A stretch of DNA of 64,000 bases from Sphingomonas sp. BAUL-RG-20F-R05-02 (GTDB taxonomy: Bacteria; Pseudomonadota; Alphaproteobacteria; Sphingomonadales; Sphingomonadaceae). Below are positions 53,335-61,304 of the stretch, in pieces (position 1 is the stretch's first letter; each line of letters starts with the position of its first letter). A model generated the notes under the pieces. That model was not told where the DNA came from, ran no database searches, and saw nothing but the letters and a program-made list of their open reading frames with translations. Position numbers and translations under genes: made by a program. The stretch spans positions 556,752 to 620,751 of the forward strand of contig NZ_JAKNQH010000002.1 of assembly GCF_022662305.1 (NCBI RefSeq). The letters are read 5' to 3'.

Positions 53335-54264
53335 ATGAAGACGCTTGTTCTGGTCGAGCATGACGGCCACGCCATCAAGGATGCCACGCTGCCGACCGTG
53401 ACCGCCGCTGCAAAGCTCGGCGATGTGACGTTGCTGGTGGTGGGCGAAAACGTGAGCGGCGTGGCCGAGGCCGCCGCGAAGATCGCCGGCGCGACCAAGG
53501 TGCTGGTCGCCGACGATGCCGCGCTGGCGCACATGCTGGCAGAGAACGTCGCGCCACTCGTCGCCAGCACGATGGCGGGCTATGACGCTTTCCTGGTGCC
53601 CGGTACCACCAACGGCAAGAACATCGCGCCGCGCGTGGCGGCATTGCTCGACGTGGCGATGATCTCCGATATCCTCTCGGTTGAGGGCGCGGATACGTTC
53701 ACGCGGCCGATCTACGCCGGCAACGCGATCGCGACCGTCCAGACCAAGGACGCCAAGCTGGTGCTATCGGTACGCGGCACCGCGTTCGAAAAGGCTGCTG
53801 CCGAGGGTGGATCGGCCACGACCGAGCCAGTTTCCGGCGCAACCGACGCGGGTGTGTCGCGCTATGTCGGCAGCGAGATCGCCACGTCGGCGCGGCCGGA
53901 ACTGACCTCCGCGAAGATCATCGTGTCGGGTGGACGTGCGCTCCAGAGCGGCGAGAACTTCACCCAGCTGATCGAGCCGCTCGCCGACAAGCTCGGCGCC
54001 GGCGTGGGCGCGAGCCGCGCCGCGGTCGATGCGGGCTATGTGCCGAACGATTATCAGGTCGGTCAGACCGGCAAGATCGTCGCGCCCGAAGTGTATATCG
54101 CGATCGGCATCTCCGGGGCGATCCAGCATCTCGCCGGGATGAAAGACTCGAAAGTCATTATCGCCATCAACAAGGACGAGGATGCGCCGATCTTTCAAGT
54201 GGCCGATGTCGGGCTGGTCGGCGATCTGTTCACGATTTTGCCGGAACTGACCTCGAAACTGTAG
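53335..54264 (+). CDS. etfA: Electron transfer flavoprotein, alpha subunit
   Basis: A 309-residue EtfA. The FAD-binding C-terminal half is clear: [71 protein letters not shown] (residues about 200-268, quoted piecewise as the family signature). ATG 53335 is preceded by GGGAAAGG. It works as a heterodimer with EtfB in beta-oxidation and amino-acid catabolism. Confidence 0.95.
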   Translation: MKTLVLVEHDGHAIKDATLPTVTAAAKLGDVTLLVVGENVSGVAEAAAKIAGATKVLVADDAALAHMLAENVAPLVASTMAGYDAFLVPGTTNGKNIAPRVAALLDVAMISDILSVEGADTFTRPIYAGNAIATVQTKDAKLVLSVRGTAFEKAAAEGGSATTEPVSGATDAGVSRYVGSEIATSARPELTSAKIIVSGGRALQSGENFTQLIEPLADKLGAGVGASRAAVDAGYVPNDYQVGQTGKIVAPEVYIAIGISGAIQHLAGMKDSKVIIAINKDEDAPIFQVADVGLVGDLFTILPELTSKL

Positions 54265-54354
54265 ATCGCCGGCTGGGCCGGTCGAAAACGTCGTGCACGA
54301 ACAGAGCGGGCGTGCCGCGTGGTGTCGTGTGGAACTGATGCCGCGCGATCGGAC

Positions 54355-55035
54355 ATGATGCCTGTACCGGGTGCGTTGGCATTGCGGCAGCACGGCGCCG
54401 AATGTCTGCAGGGCGCGGCGCGGGGGATCTTGCCCGCTTTAAAGGCACTGGCCGACGCGCTACCGACCGAGCGCGCCGGCAGCCGGCTTCATGGAACGCC
54501 CGCACTCTCCGCGTTGCTTGCGGCCGATGCGCCGCTCGGTCGCCTTGCCGCCGCGCATCTCGGCGCTGCCTCGCGGCCGGTACGCGCGCTTCTGTTCGAC
54601 AAGACACCCGCTACGAACTGGGCGCTCGGCTGGCATCAGGACCGCGTCATCGTCGTACGCGAGCGGATCGAAACAGCTGGTTATGGTCCGTGGTCGATCA
54701 AACGCGGGCTGATCCACGTCGCTCCGCCACCCGAGCTTCACGCGGCGATGCTGACGATGCGTGTCCACGTCGATGCCGTACCCGCCAACAACGCGCCGTT
54801 GCTTGTCGCGCCCGGCTCACACCGGCTCGGCCGCATTGCCGAGGATCGCATCGCCGCGGTGGTGCGCGATCATGGCAGCGTCGCGTGCCTCGCCGAAGCT
54901 GGTGACGTGTGGCTCTACGCCACGCCGATCGTTCATGCTTCGGCGGTGGCAGAGCACATCGGGCGGCGGCGGGTCCTCCAGATCGATTTCGCGGCGGAGG
55001 ATTTGCCAGGCGGGCTGCGCTGGCTTGGTGTGTGA
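54355..55035 (+). CDS. Phytanoyl-CoA dioxygenase (PhyH) family protein
   Basis: A 226-residue Fe(II)/2-oxoglutarate dioxygenase. The 2-His-1-Asp facial triad is visible: HQD in NWALGWHQDRVI (about 100-102) and the distal His in TPIVHASAVAEH, with Arg in GRRRVLQIDF to bind 2-oxoglutarate. The substrate is unknown; family members hydroxylate CoA esters, ectoine or phosphonates. I chose ATG 54355 (or 54358); GTG 54319 would add 12 residues. Confidence 0.78.
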   Translation: MMPVPGALALRQHGAECLQGAARGILPALKALADALPTERAGSRLHGTPALSALLAADAPLGRLAAAHLGAASRPVRALLFDKTPATNWALGWHQDRVIVVRERIETAGYGPWSIKRGLIHVAPPPELHAAMLTMRVHVDAVPANNAPLLVAPGSHRLGRIAEDRIAAVVRDHGSVACLAEAGDVWLYATPIVHASAVAEHIGRRRVLQIDFAAEDLPGGLRWLGV

Positions 55036-55041
55036 TTGTTG

Positions 55042-55067
55042 GGAACCGTCGGGCATCGCGCCGCGTT
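55042..55067 (+). promoter_or_regulatory. EcfG general-stress promoter (perfect match)
   Basis: GGAAC (55042-55046), exactly 17 bases, then CGTT (55064-55067): a full match to the alphaproteobacterial EcfG consensus GGAAC-N16/17-CGTT. The DUF3072 ATG lies 31 bases downstream. Confidence 0.7.
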
Positions 55068-55097
55068 GGAACAGATAACGAACATGCGAGGCACATC

Positions 55098-55325
55098 ATG
55101 ACCGATCAAGTCCATAACCCGAAGCTCGATGAACACCCCGGCTCGAATGCCGAGAAGGACCCGGCGAACTGGGTGTCCGGCGGTGAGCCGATGACGGGCG
55201 CGCAGGCCAGTTACCTGACGACGCTCAGCGAAGAGGTCGGCGAGGAACCGCCGGCAGAGGATCTGACCAAGGCAGAGGCATCGCAACGCATCGACGCGCT
55301 CAAGCACGCACGCGACGACGCCTGA
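55098..55325 (+). CDS. DUF3072 small protein, stress-linked
   Basis: A 75-residue hydrophilic protein of the DUF3072 family, with EKDPANWVSGGEPMTGAQASYLTTLSEEVGEEPPAEDLTKAEASQRIDAL covering the whole domain. Family members are short, acidic and of unknown function, often in stress regulons. A perfect EcfG promoter stands upstream, consistent with expression in general stress. The start is ATG 55098. Confidence 0.82.
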   Translation: MTDQVHNPKLDEHPGSNAEKDPANWVSGGEPMTGAQASYLTTLSEEVGEEPPAEDLTKAEASQRIDALKHARDDA

Positions 55326-55682
55326 CAAGGCTTAGCGCATCGCAGATGCGGCTGCTGGAAACGTTAACGGCATGGCTACGGTCGTTTCTGGATCATCTCC
55401 GATGCGACCGAAAGCTGTCTCGGAAGCCAGCTTAAACGCGGCGACTGTCTGTTGATAATCGCAGAATAAGCACCAAAGGATCAAATCCGCATCGCTGCAG
55501 AGCGGTGCGGATTGATCGTATTACGGCAAAACGCTGCCCAAATCTGCAAAGGGCGAGTCGCTAAGCTCTGATAAAGGGATCCTGTCGTCTCCTGGCGCTC
55601 TACGACAGGCGATGCCATGCCGACGCTCAGGTGAGAGAGGCCTAGCCCGGCGCGCAACGCGAGCGCAGCCGGGCGTTACGCG
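55326..55682. other. 357-bp region without a gene
   Basis: No ORF of convincing length or codon use is present. It holds the hairpin at 55479-55517, a small AAGCTG/CAGCTT dyad around 55412-55433 and a GCCCGGC/GCCGGGC hairpin (55645-55674) that may end the infC transcript. Confidence 0.6.
55479..55517. repeat. Long stem-loop in gene-free region
   Basis: A nearly perfect stem of about 17 bp, with one bulged A, one G-U pair and a GCAG loop, spans 39 bases. It could be a terminator, part of a small RNA, or a repeat palindrome. It has no T-run on either strand. Confidence 0.5.
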
Positions 55683-56231
55683 TTACTTCGGCGAAAGCAC
55701 CATCAGCATCTGACGGCCTTCCATACGTGGATAGGCTTCGACCTTGGCGGTTTCGGCCGCATCGGCCTGCACGCGCTGGAGCAGTTGCATACCAAGCTGA
55801 CCGTGCGAAAGCTCGCGACCACGGAAGCGCAACGTCACCTTGACCTTGTCGCCTTCACCGATGAATTCAATGATCTTCTTCATCTTGGTGTCATAGTCGT
55901 GATCGTCGATATTCGGACGCATCTTGATCTCCTTGATCTCCTGCGTCTTTTGCGACTTGCGCGCGAGGTTGGCCTTCTTCTGCGCCTCGTACTTGAACTT
56001 GCCCACGTCGAGGAACTTTGCGACGGGCGGATCGGCGTTGGGCGACACTTCAACGAGGTCGAGCCCAACGGCCTGTGCCTGCTCGAACGCCTCGCGCGTG
56101 TACATCACACCCAGATTCTCGCCGTCCTGATCGATCACGCGGACCTTGGGCGACTGGATGAATTCATTGAAGCGCGGGCCGTTCATCGGCATCGGCGCGC
56201 CCTGTGGGCGCCGGATCATGGGAGGACGTAT
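55683..56231 (-). CDS. infC: Translation initiation factor IF-3, non-standard start
   Basis: A 182-residue IF-3. N-domain [32 protein letters not shown], linker with [42 protein letters not shown], and C-domain [24 protein letters not shown] are typical. The start is taken as ATA 56231: AGGAG (56244-56240 on the minus strand) is 8 bases upstream. The next ATG, at 56219, would be 20 bases from that site. IF-3 genes in other bacteria use AUU or related codons for autoregulation. A TATATA at 56262-56267 may be the -10. Confidence 0.93.
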   Translation of the reverse strand: MRPPMIRRPQGAPMPMNGPRFNEFIQSPKVRVIDQDGENLGVMYTREAFEQAQAVGLDLVEVSPNADPPVAKFLDVGKFKYEAQKKANLARKSQKTQEIKEIKMRPNIDDHDYDTKMKKIIEFIGEGDKVKVTLRFRGRELSHGQLGMQLLQRVQADAAETAKVEAYPRMEGRQMLMVLSPK

Positions 56232-56400
56232 GGGTATTGCTCCTGATGTTTCAGACCAGCCTATATAGGGGATTTCGCGCAAAAGCGAAAGATGCGCCGC
56301 GCATTGCAGGCGATTTTGCCCCCAGGGGTTGATCGGTCGCTTCAGGATCAGGCCTGCTCCGGCGGCGCGTGCCGCTTGGGCACGCGCCGATCCGGGAGAG

Positions 56401-56487
56401 TGGTGCGGTCGAGAAGACTCGAACTTCCACGGCCTTTCGGCCACAACGACCTCAACGTTGCGCGTCTACCAGTTCCGCCACGACCGC
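56401..56487 (-). tRNA. tRNA-Leu(GAG)
   Basis: Read on the minus strand, an 87-nt class II tRNA with a seven-base-pair acceptor stem GCGGTCG/CGACCGC, discriminator A and encoded CCA. The anticodon loop TTGAGGT gives anticodon GAG, and the variable arm GGCCGAAAGGCC is the long arm typical of tRNA-Leu. The T loop TTCGAGT is present. Confidence 0.93.
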
Positions 56488-56495
56488 ACGTGATA

Positions 56496-56514
56496 CACCG
56501 GGGAGGCCCCGGTG
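56496..56514 (-). terminator. Hairpin between zinc-ribbon gene and tRNA-Leu
   Basis: A perfect 8-bp stem (CACCGGGG 56496-56503 with CCCCGGTG 56507-56514) and a three-base loop, just upstream of the tRNA 5' end on the minus strand. It may terminate the zinc-ribbon gene or lie in the tRNA leader. Confidence 0.5.
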
Positions 56515-56595
56515 GCTGGCAGGCGAGCGCCACTAGCAGGGCGTTTTCCGGCTGGCAATCTACAATCTGCGGGTTTCGCAGATTATGCGCTTTCG

Positions 56596-57312
56596 TCAGT
56601 CGCGCTCATCGCCCGAGAAGCTCAGCACCAGCTTCTTGGCGTTGACCGGAACGTCGAGCTTCGCGCTGTTGAAGCCGACCTGGCCGTGCGGAGCGAGCAT
56701 CATCGCATCCGGGCGAATCGTCCAGCTATAGACCAGCCTGCCCTGCTCATCGCGGAGCTCGGCGCGGATGTCCGGCACCTGCTGGCGCGAATCGGTCGGG
56801 TTGAGGACGTTGCCACTGATCGCGAAGATCTCGCTGCCATTGTCGAGATCGTGATGGTCGATCGGTTTGCTGACGATCTTGAGCGGCGTCTCGCCCGGCC
56901 CGATCGGCAGGCCGATCTTCGCGGCAAGCCCGGGCGCGCCTGAATACAATACGCCGGCAGCCGCGATCAGCATCACCAGCCCGGCCGCGATCGCCGCCAT
57001 GGTCCAACGCTTCGCCGGGTTGCGACGTGGTTTGAACGGTGGCCGGTGCGCGAACGCGTCGTAATCGGGCGCCGTGTAGCTGGCGTCCTCATAAACCCGC
57101 GGCTGCGCAGGCTCGGCCGTCGCCATCTGCTGAAGCGCGGACTCCGCCGGCGCGGGTGCCGCGACGGGCTCCTGCACGTCCTCTTCCGGTTCGACGCCGG
57201 TCTGGAACCAGCTATGGCGGCAATTGGCGCAACGAACCGTGCGCCCGTCGACACCGATCGCGGCATCGGGAACGAGATAGCGGTTACGACATTCGGGACA
57301 TTCGAGGATCAT
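56596..57312 (-). CDS. Zinc-ribbon (MJ0042) membrane protein
   Basis: A 238-residue protein. N-terminal MJ0042-type zinc ribbon (1-37) with CPEC and CANC knuckles, a Pro/Ala/Glu-rich linker (about 45-110), one transmembrane helix (about 118-137, WTMAAIAAGLVMLIAAAGVLYS) and a C-terminal DUF3426-like periplasmic domain (about 140-238, ISGNVLNPTDSRQQVPDIRAELRDEQG). This design is common in sphingomonads and other Proteobacteria, but the function is not settled. The start is ATG 57312. It is divergent from ftsE, a common arrangement. Confidence 0.85.
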   Translation of the reverse strand: MILECPECRNRYLVPDAAIGVDGRTVRCANCRHSWFQTGVEPEEDVQEPVAAPAPAESALQQMATAEPAQPRVYEDASYTAPDYDAFAHRPPFKPRRNPAKRWTMAAIAAGLVMLIAAAGVLYSGAPGLAAKIGLPIGPGETPLKIVSKPIDHHDLDNGSEIFAISGNVLNPTDSRQQVPDIRAELRDEQGRLVYSWTIRPDAMMLAPHGQVGFNSAKLDVPVNAKKLVLSFSGDERD

Positions 57313-57485
57313 GTTGGTTACGCAGTCTAAAGGCAGCCGGCCACCCACAGCCTCGCCCCGGAATCTAAGCATCGGTTCGGCGCGGTGGCAAGTCTTTCGA
57401 GCAGCACCGCTTGAAGGATCGCGTGCGATCGTGCGATGGGTTTCGTCGGGGTACGGCAATTAAGCGAGCGGCAAGCGCCGAAAGC

Positions 57486-58193
57486 ATGGCGAATATCGTC
57501 CAGTTCGAGAATGTAGGCCTGCGTTACGGCGGGGGCGCCGAGACGCTGTCCGACGTGAGCTTCACGCTGTCGAGCGGTGCGTTCTACTTCCTCACCGGCG
57601 CGAGCGGCGCGGGCAAGACCTCGCTGCTGAAGTTGCTGTATCTCGCGCAACGCCCGACGCGCGGCGGCATTCGCATGTTCGGCGAGGATGCGGTGACGTT
57701 GCCGCGCGCGCGCATTCCCGGCTTCCGGCGGCGGATCGGCGTGGTGTTCCAGGATTTCCGACTGGTGCCGCACCTGTCGGCGTACGATAATATTGCGCTC
57801 CCCTTACGCGTGTCGGGCGTGGCGGAGAGCGACATCGATGCGCCGGTGCGCGAGATGCTGGCCTGGGTCGGGCTGGATCAGCGCATCGAAGCGAAGCCGC
57901 CGACGCTATCGGGCGGAGAGCAGCAGCGCGTCGCGATCGCGCGCGCGGTGATCGGCCGGCCGGAGATCCTCGTTGCGGACGAGCCGACCGGCAACGTCGA
58001 TCCCGACATGGCCGAGCGGTTGCTGCACCTGTTCGATTCGCTCAACCGGCTCGGCACGACGGTGGTGGTGGCGACGCACGACTTCCACCTGCTCGGGCGC
58101 ATTCCCGATGCGCGGATGATGCGGCTCGACAAGGGCCGGCTGCTAGATCCGACCGGCTCACTGCGCTTCCCGCCCACTGGGGAAGGCGCATGA
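57486..58193 (+). CDS. ftsE: Cell division ATP-binding protein FtsE
   Basis: A 235-residue ABC ATPase that, with FtsX, activates septal peptidoglycan hydrolases. It has Walker A GASGAGKTSLLKLLYLA, Q-loop VVFQDFRLVPHLSAYDN, signature LSGGEQQRVAIARAV, Walker B ILVADEPTGNVDP and the H-loop ATHDFHLL. The start is ATG 57486. The stop overlaps the ftsX ATG by four bases, so the two are coupled. Confidence 0.92.
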   Translation: MANIVQFENVGLRYGGGAETLSDVSFTLSSGAFYFLTGASGAGKTSLLKLLYLAQRPTRGGIRMFGEDAVTLPRARIPGFRRRIGVVFQDFRLVPHLSAYDNIALPLRVSGVAESDIDAPVREMLAWVGLDQRIEAKPPTLSGGEQQRVAIARAVIGRPEILVADEPTGNVDPDMAERLLHLFDSLNRLGTTVVVATHDFHLLGRIPDARMMRLDKGRLLDPTGSLRFPPTGEGA

Positions 58194-59083
58194 AGATCGG
58201 TTTCGTCACCGCCGCCGCCGATCGCCGCCTGCTCGACGAGCGGCGCGGCACACGCGCGATGATGTGGATCATGGCGATCATGCTGTTCCTGACCGCACTC
58301 GCCGCTGCGCTCGGCCTCGCCACCTTGACCGCGACGACGCTGCTCGACCGCCAGTTGGTCGGGCGGCTGACCGTGCAGATCGTCGAGCCGTCCGCCCCGC
58401 TACGTACCGCGCAGACCGCCGCCACCATTGCCGCGTTGCGCGGCATGCCTTTCGTGCGCGACGCGGTGGAAGTGGATCGCGACCGGCTCGCGCGGTTGCT
58501 GCGGCCGTGGCTGGGCGCGGACGGTGCCGATCCCGAACTGCCGATCCCGGCGATGATCGACGTCGATCTTGCCTCCGGCACCAGCGCGGCGGTGGCGGCG
58601 GTGCAGGCTGCAGTAACGCGCGCCGCCCCTTCCGCGCGGGTCGACCGGCACGAAAGCTGGATGTCGCCGGTCAGCAGCTTCATGCGGCTGGTGACGTGGC
58701 TGACCGCCGGCCTCGTCGCGCTGATCGCGGCGGCGACGGCGGCGGTGGTGATCCTCGCCACCCGCGCGAGCCTTGAGACGCACCGCGAGACGATCGAGGT
58801 GCTGCACATGCTCGGCTCGACCGATGTGCAGCTCGCGCGGTTGTTTCAGCGCCGCATCGCGCTTGATACGCTTATCGGCGGGGCGGCGGGCACGGTGCTG
58901 GCGGGACTCGTCGCGGCGGCGATGGGCGCGCGGCTGGCGACGCTCGGCTCCGACCTGCTCGACGGGCTGACGCTCGGCCAGCGCGACTGGGCGCTCCTGG
59001 CTATGTTACCGTTCGCGTTCGCGCTGCTCGCCACCGTCGCCGCGCGGTATGCAGTGATGGGCGCGTTGAGGAAAATCCTGTGA
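58190..59083 (+). CDS. ftsX: Cell division protein FtsX
   Basis: A 297-residue integral membrane partner of FtsE. Four transmembrane helices (about 24-50, 168-193, 220-245, 262-285) are predicted, with a periplasmic loop after the first, the part that contacts murein hydrolase activators. It has the typical ETIEVLHMLGSTDVQLARLFQRRIALDTLIGG segment. It overlaps both neighbours by four bases. Confidence 0.9.
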   Translation: MKIGFVTAAADRRLLDERRGTRAMMWIMAIMLFLTALAAALGLATLTATTLLDRQLVGRLTVQIVEPSAPLRTAQTAATIAALRGMPFVRDAVEVDRDRLARLLRPWLGADGADPELPIPAMIDVDLASGTSAAVAAVQAAVTRAAPSARVDRHESWMSPVSSFMRLVTWLTAGLVALIAAATAAVVILATRASLETHRETIEVLHMLGSTDVQLARLFQRRIALDTLIGGAAGTVLAGLVAAAMGARLATLGSDLLDGLTLGQRDWALLAMLPFAFALLATVAARYAVMGALRKIL

Positions 59084-59616
59084 TCCGCAAGCTCGTCGGC
59101 TTACTCGGGGTACTGTGGGTCGGCGGGTTCGGCGTGTTCCTGACCATGATGCCAAAGCCGCTCGACGACCGGCATACCGACGCGATCGTCGTGCCGACCG
59201 GCGGCGCGGGGCGGATCGACCGCGGGCTCGCGCTGCTCCAGCGCCATGCCGCCAAACGCATGCTGGTGTCCGGCGTCGCGCCGGAGGTGACCCCCGGAGA
59301 GCTGGCGGCGGAGTACCACGTGTCGTCCGCGCTGATGGCGTGCTGCGTCGATCTTGGCCACGAGGCGGTCGATACGCGCTCGAACGCGGAGGAAACCGCC
59401 GGCTGGCTGCGTGAGCATGGCTATCACACCGTGCGGCTGGTCACCTCGAACTGGCACCTGCCGCGCGCGCGCATGGAACTTGTCGCCGCGACCGGCGCCG
59501 ACATCACCGTGCTGGGTGACGGCGTGGCGAGCAAGCCACGCTTCGTCACGTTGCTTGGGGAGTATAACAAACTGATCGTGCGCCGCATCGCCCTGCTGGT
59601 GGGGGCCGACGCATGA
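59080..59616 (+). CDS. YdcF/SanA-like DUF218 protein
   Basis: A 178-residue DUF218 protein with an N-terminal membrane anchor (about 5-22) and the DUF218 core: DAIVVPTGGAGRIDRGLALLQRHAAKRMLVSGV, SNAEETAGWLREHGYHTVRLVTSNWHLPRARME. Relatives (YdcF, SanA, ElyC) are linked to envelope integrity or lipid-carrier metabolism. The start is GTG 59080, overlapping the ftsX stop (GTGA). Placement after ftsEX suggests an envelope role. Confidence 0.87.
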   Translation: MIRKLVGLLGVLWVGGFGVFLTMMPKPLDDRHTDAIVVPTGGAGRIDRGLALLQRHAAKRMLVSGVAPEVTPGELAAEYHVSSALMACCVDLGHEAVDTRSNAEETAGWLREHGYHTVRLVTSNWHLPRARMELVAATGADITVLGDGVASKPRFVTLLGEYNKLIVRRIALLVGADA

Positions 59617-60296
59617 TCGTGGCGCGCAACCTCGCCTTCATGCTGATCTTCTACGGCGGATCGGTGCCGTTCGTGCTGCTGTCGCCGGTTGCCGCGCTGT
59701 TCGGTCAGCGTGCGATGCTCCGCTATGCACGCGGCTGGTTCGGGTTTCACGGCTGGGCGACGCGGGTGCTGCTCGGCATCGTGACGCGGGTCGAGGGCGA
59801 TCCACACCTGTTCGAGCCGGTGCTCTATGCCGTCAAACATCAATCGATGTACGAAACGATCGAACTCAGCCGCCTGCTGAAACGACCCGCGATCGTGATG
59901 AAGCAGGAGCTGGCGGCGATCCCGGTTTGGGGATGGGCCGCGCGGCGCTACGGTGTGATCGTGGTCGATCGCGAGGCGTCGGCGAGCGCTCTGCGGCGGA
60001 TGCTGCGTGAGGCGAGGGTTGCGCTCGAGGCGGGGCGGTCGATCCTGATCTTCCCCGAAGGCACGCGCGTGCGCCCCGGCGAGCAGCCGCCACTGAAGGC
60101 GGGTTTCGCCGGCCTGTACCAGATGCTCAAGCTGCCGGTGGTGCCGATCGCACTCGACAGCGGACGGGTGTGGCCGCGCAAAGGCTGGAAGCGACCGGGC
60201 GTGGTGACGATCCGCTTCGGCGAGGCGGTGCCACCGGGGTCACCCCGCAAACAGGCGGAGGCGGTGGTGCACGCCGCGATCAATGCATTGGAATAG
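59613..60296 (+). CDS. 1-acylglycerol-3-phosphate acyltransferase family protein
   Basis: A 227-residue PlsC-type acyltransferase that makes phosphatidic acid from lysophosphatidic acid. An N-terminal membrane helix is followed by the acceptor motif KHQSMYETIEL: the usual HxxxxD is here HxxxxE (HQSMYE). The second motif FPEGTRVRPGE is normal. The Glu variant appears in the KHQSxxE group I associate with Alphaproteobacteria. The start is ATG 59613, overlapping the previous stop. It ends the ftsEX operon. Confidence 0.88.
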   Translation: MIVARNLAFMLIFYGGSVPFVLLSPVAALFGQRAMLRYARGWFGFHGWATRVLLGIVTRVEGDPHLFEPVLYAVKHQSMYETIELSRLLKRPAIVMKQELAAIPVWGWAARRYGVIVVDREASASALRRMLREARVALEAGRSILIFPEGTRVRPGEQPPLKAGFAGLYQMLKLPVVPIALDSGRVWPRKGWKRPGVVTIRFGEAVPPGSPRKQAEAVVHAAINALE

Positions 60297-60340
60297 GCGG
60301 GATGAGCGAGGGCGCCGGAGACACGTTCAGACAGGTGTGT

Positions 60341-60532
60341 TTAGCTGCCGTCGCGACATTCTACCCAGCTTCGAAGCGCGACCGCTAGTATTACGATGGG
60401 CGTAACCAGCTTCAGCCACGAGAATGTAGGAGCATCAGCCAGAGGGCACCAGACAAACACGGCATTAGCGCACGCGACTGCAACAAGAGCACTTCTGGTC
60501 TTGTGCCCCCACACCCAATCTATGACCGCCAT
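60341..60532 (-). CDS. Small two-helix membrane protein
   Basis: A 63-residue ORF with two hydrophobic helices (about 13-30 and 38-55) and a tail ending ECRDGS. The start ATG 60532 has AGGGAGAG five bases upstream, a good ribosome site. No family recognised. Codon use is less GC-rich than the surrounding genes, which suggests either recent arrival or a chance ORF. Confidence 0.5.
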   Translation of the reverse strand: MAVIDWVWGHKTRSALVAVACANAVFVWCPLADAPTFSWLKLVTPIVILAVALRSWVECRDGS

Positions 60533-60626
60533 CGCTGCTCTCCCTAGATTGAGAACCTAACAGGAGAACACAGCGATTGCAGTCGGCGAAAGTGGCCGCA
60601 ACAGTAAGCGATCTCCCCCGGCACCC

Positions 60627-61304
60627 TCACCCCTCGACCTGCGCCCGCCCCTTGAACCCTTGCGCGACGACGTACCATTCCGAAGACGCCTTGCGGCTGG
60701 CCGGCGGCTTGGCATGCTTCACGCTGGTGAAGTTGCGCTTCAACTCCGCCACCAGCGCGGAATCGGCGCCGCCGGCGAACACCTTGCCGACGAAGCCGCC
60801 GCCCGGTTCCAGCACGTCGACCGCGAAGGCGACCGCCGCCTCGACCAGCGCCATCGTGCGCAGCGCGTCGGTCTGCGGGTGACCGACGGTGTTGGCCGCC
60901 ATGTCAGACAGCACCAGGTCGGGCGCGCCGCCAAGTTCCGCGACGAGCTTGTCGGGCGCGGCATCGTCCATGAAGTCCATCTGGAGCAGCACCACGCCGT
61001 CAAGTGGATCGACCGGCAGCAGATCGATACCGACCACCGCCGCCTTCGGCACCTGCCGGCGTACCACCTGCGCCCAGCCGCCCGGCGCCACGCCGAGGTC
61101 CACCACGCGCCGTGTACCCTTCAGAAAGCCGAACCGCTCGTCGAGTTCGATCAGCTTGAACGCGGCGCGGCTGCGATAACCCTCCGCCTTGGCACGCTTC
61201 ACATATGGATCGTTGAGCTGACGCTCCAGCCAGCGGGTGGATTGCGCGGTGCGTTTGCGCGCCGTCTTGACGCGAGTGCGCAGGCCGCCGCCATCTCTAC
61301 TCAA
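60627..61304 (-). CDS. rlmE: 23S rRNA (uridine-2552-2'-O)-methyltransferase RlmE
   Basis: A 225-residue FtsJ/RrmJ-type enzyme that methylates U2552 in the A loop. The SAM-binding VDLGVAPGGWAQVV and catalytic Lys/Asp residues are visible: KLIELDERFGFLK (Lys), LSDMAANTVGHPQTD (Asp) and GKVFAGG (Lys). The start is TTG 61304, overlapping the ppx/gppA stop (TTGA); an upstream in-frame extension reads into the ppx gene and is ignored. Confidence 0.93.
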   Translation of the reverse strand: MSRDGGGLRTRVKTARKRTAQSTRWLERQLNDPYVKRAKAEGYRSRAAFKLIELDERFGFLKGTRRVVDLGVAPGGWAQVVRRQVPKAAVVGIDLLPVDPLDGVVLLQMDFMDDAAPDKLVAELGGAPDLVLSDMAANTVGHPQTDALRTMALVEAAVAFAVDVLEPGGGFVGKVFAGGADSALVAELKRNFTSVKHAKPPASRKASSEWYVVAQGFKGRAQVEG

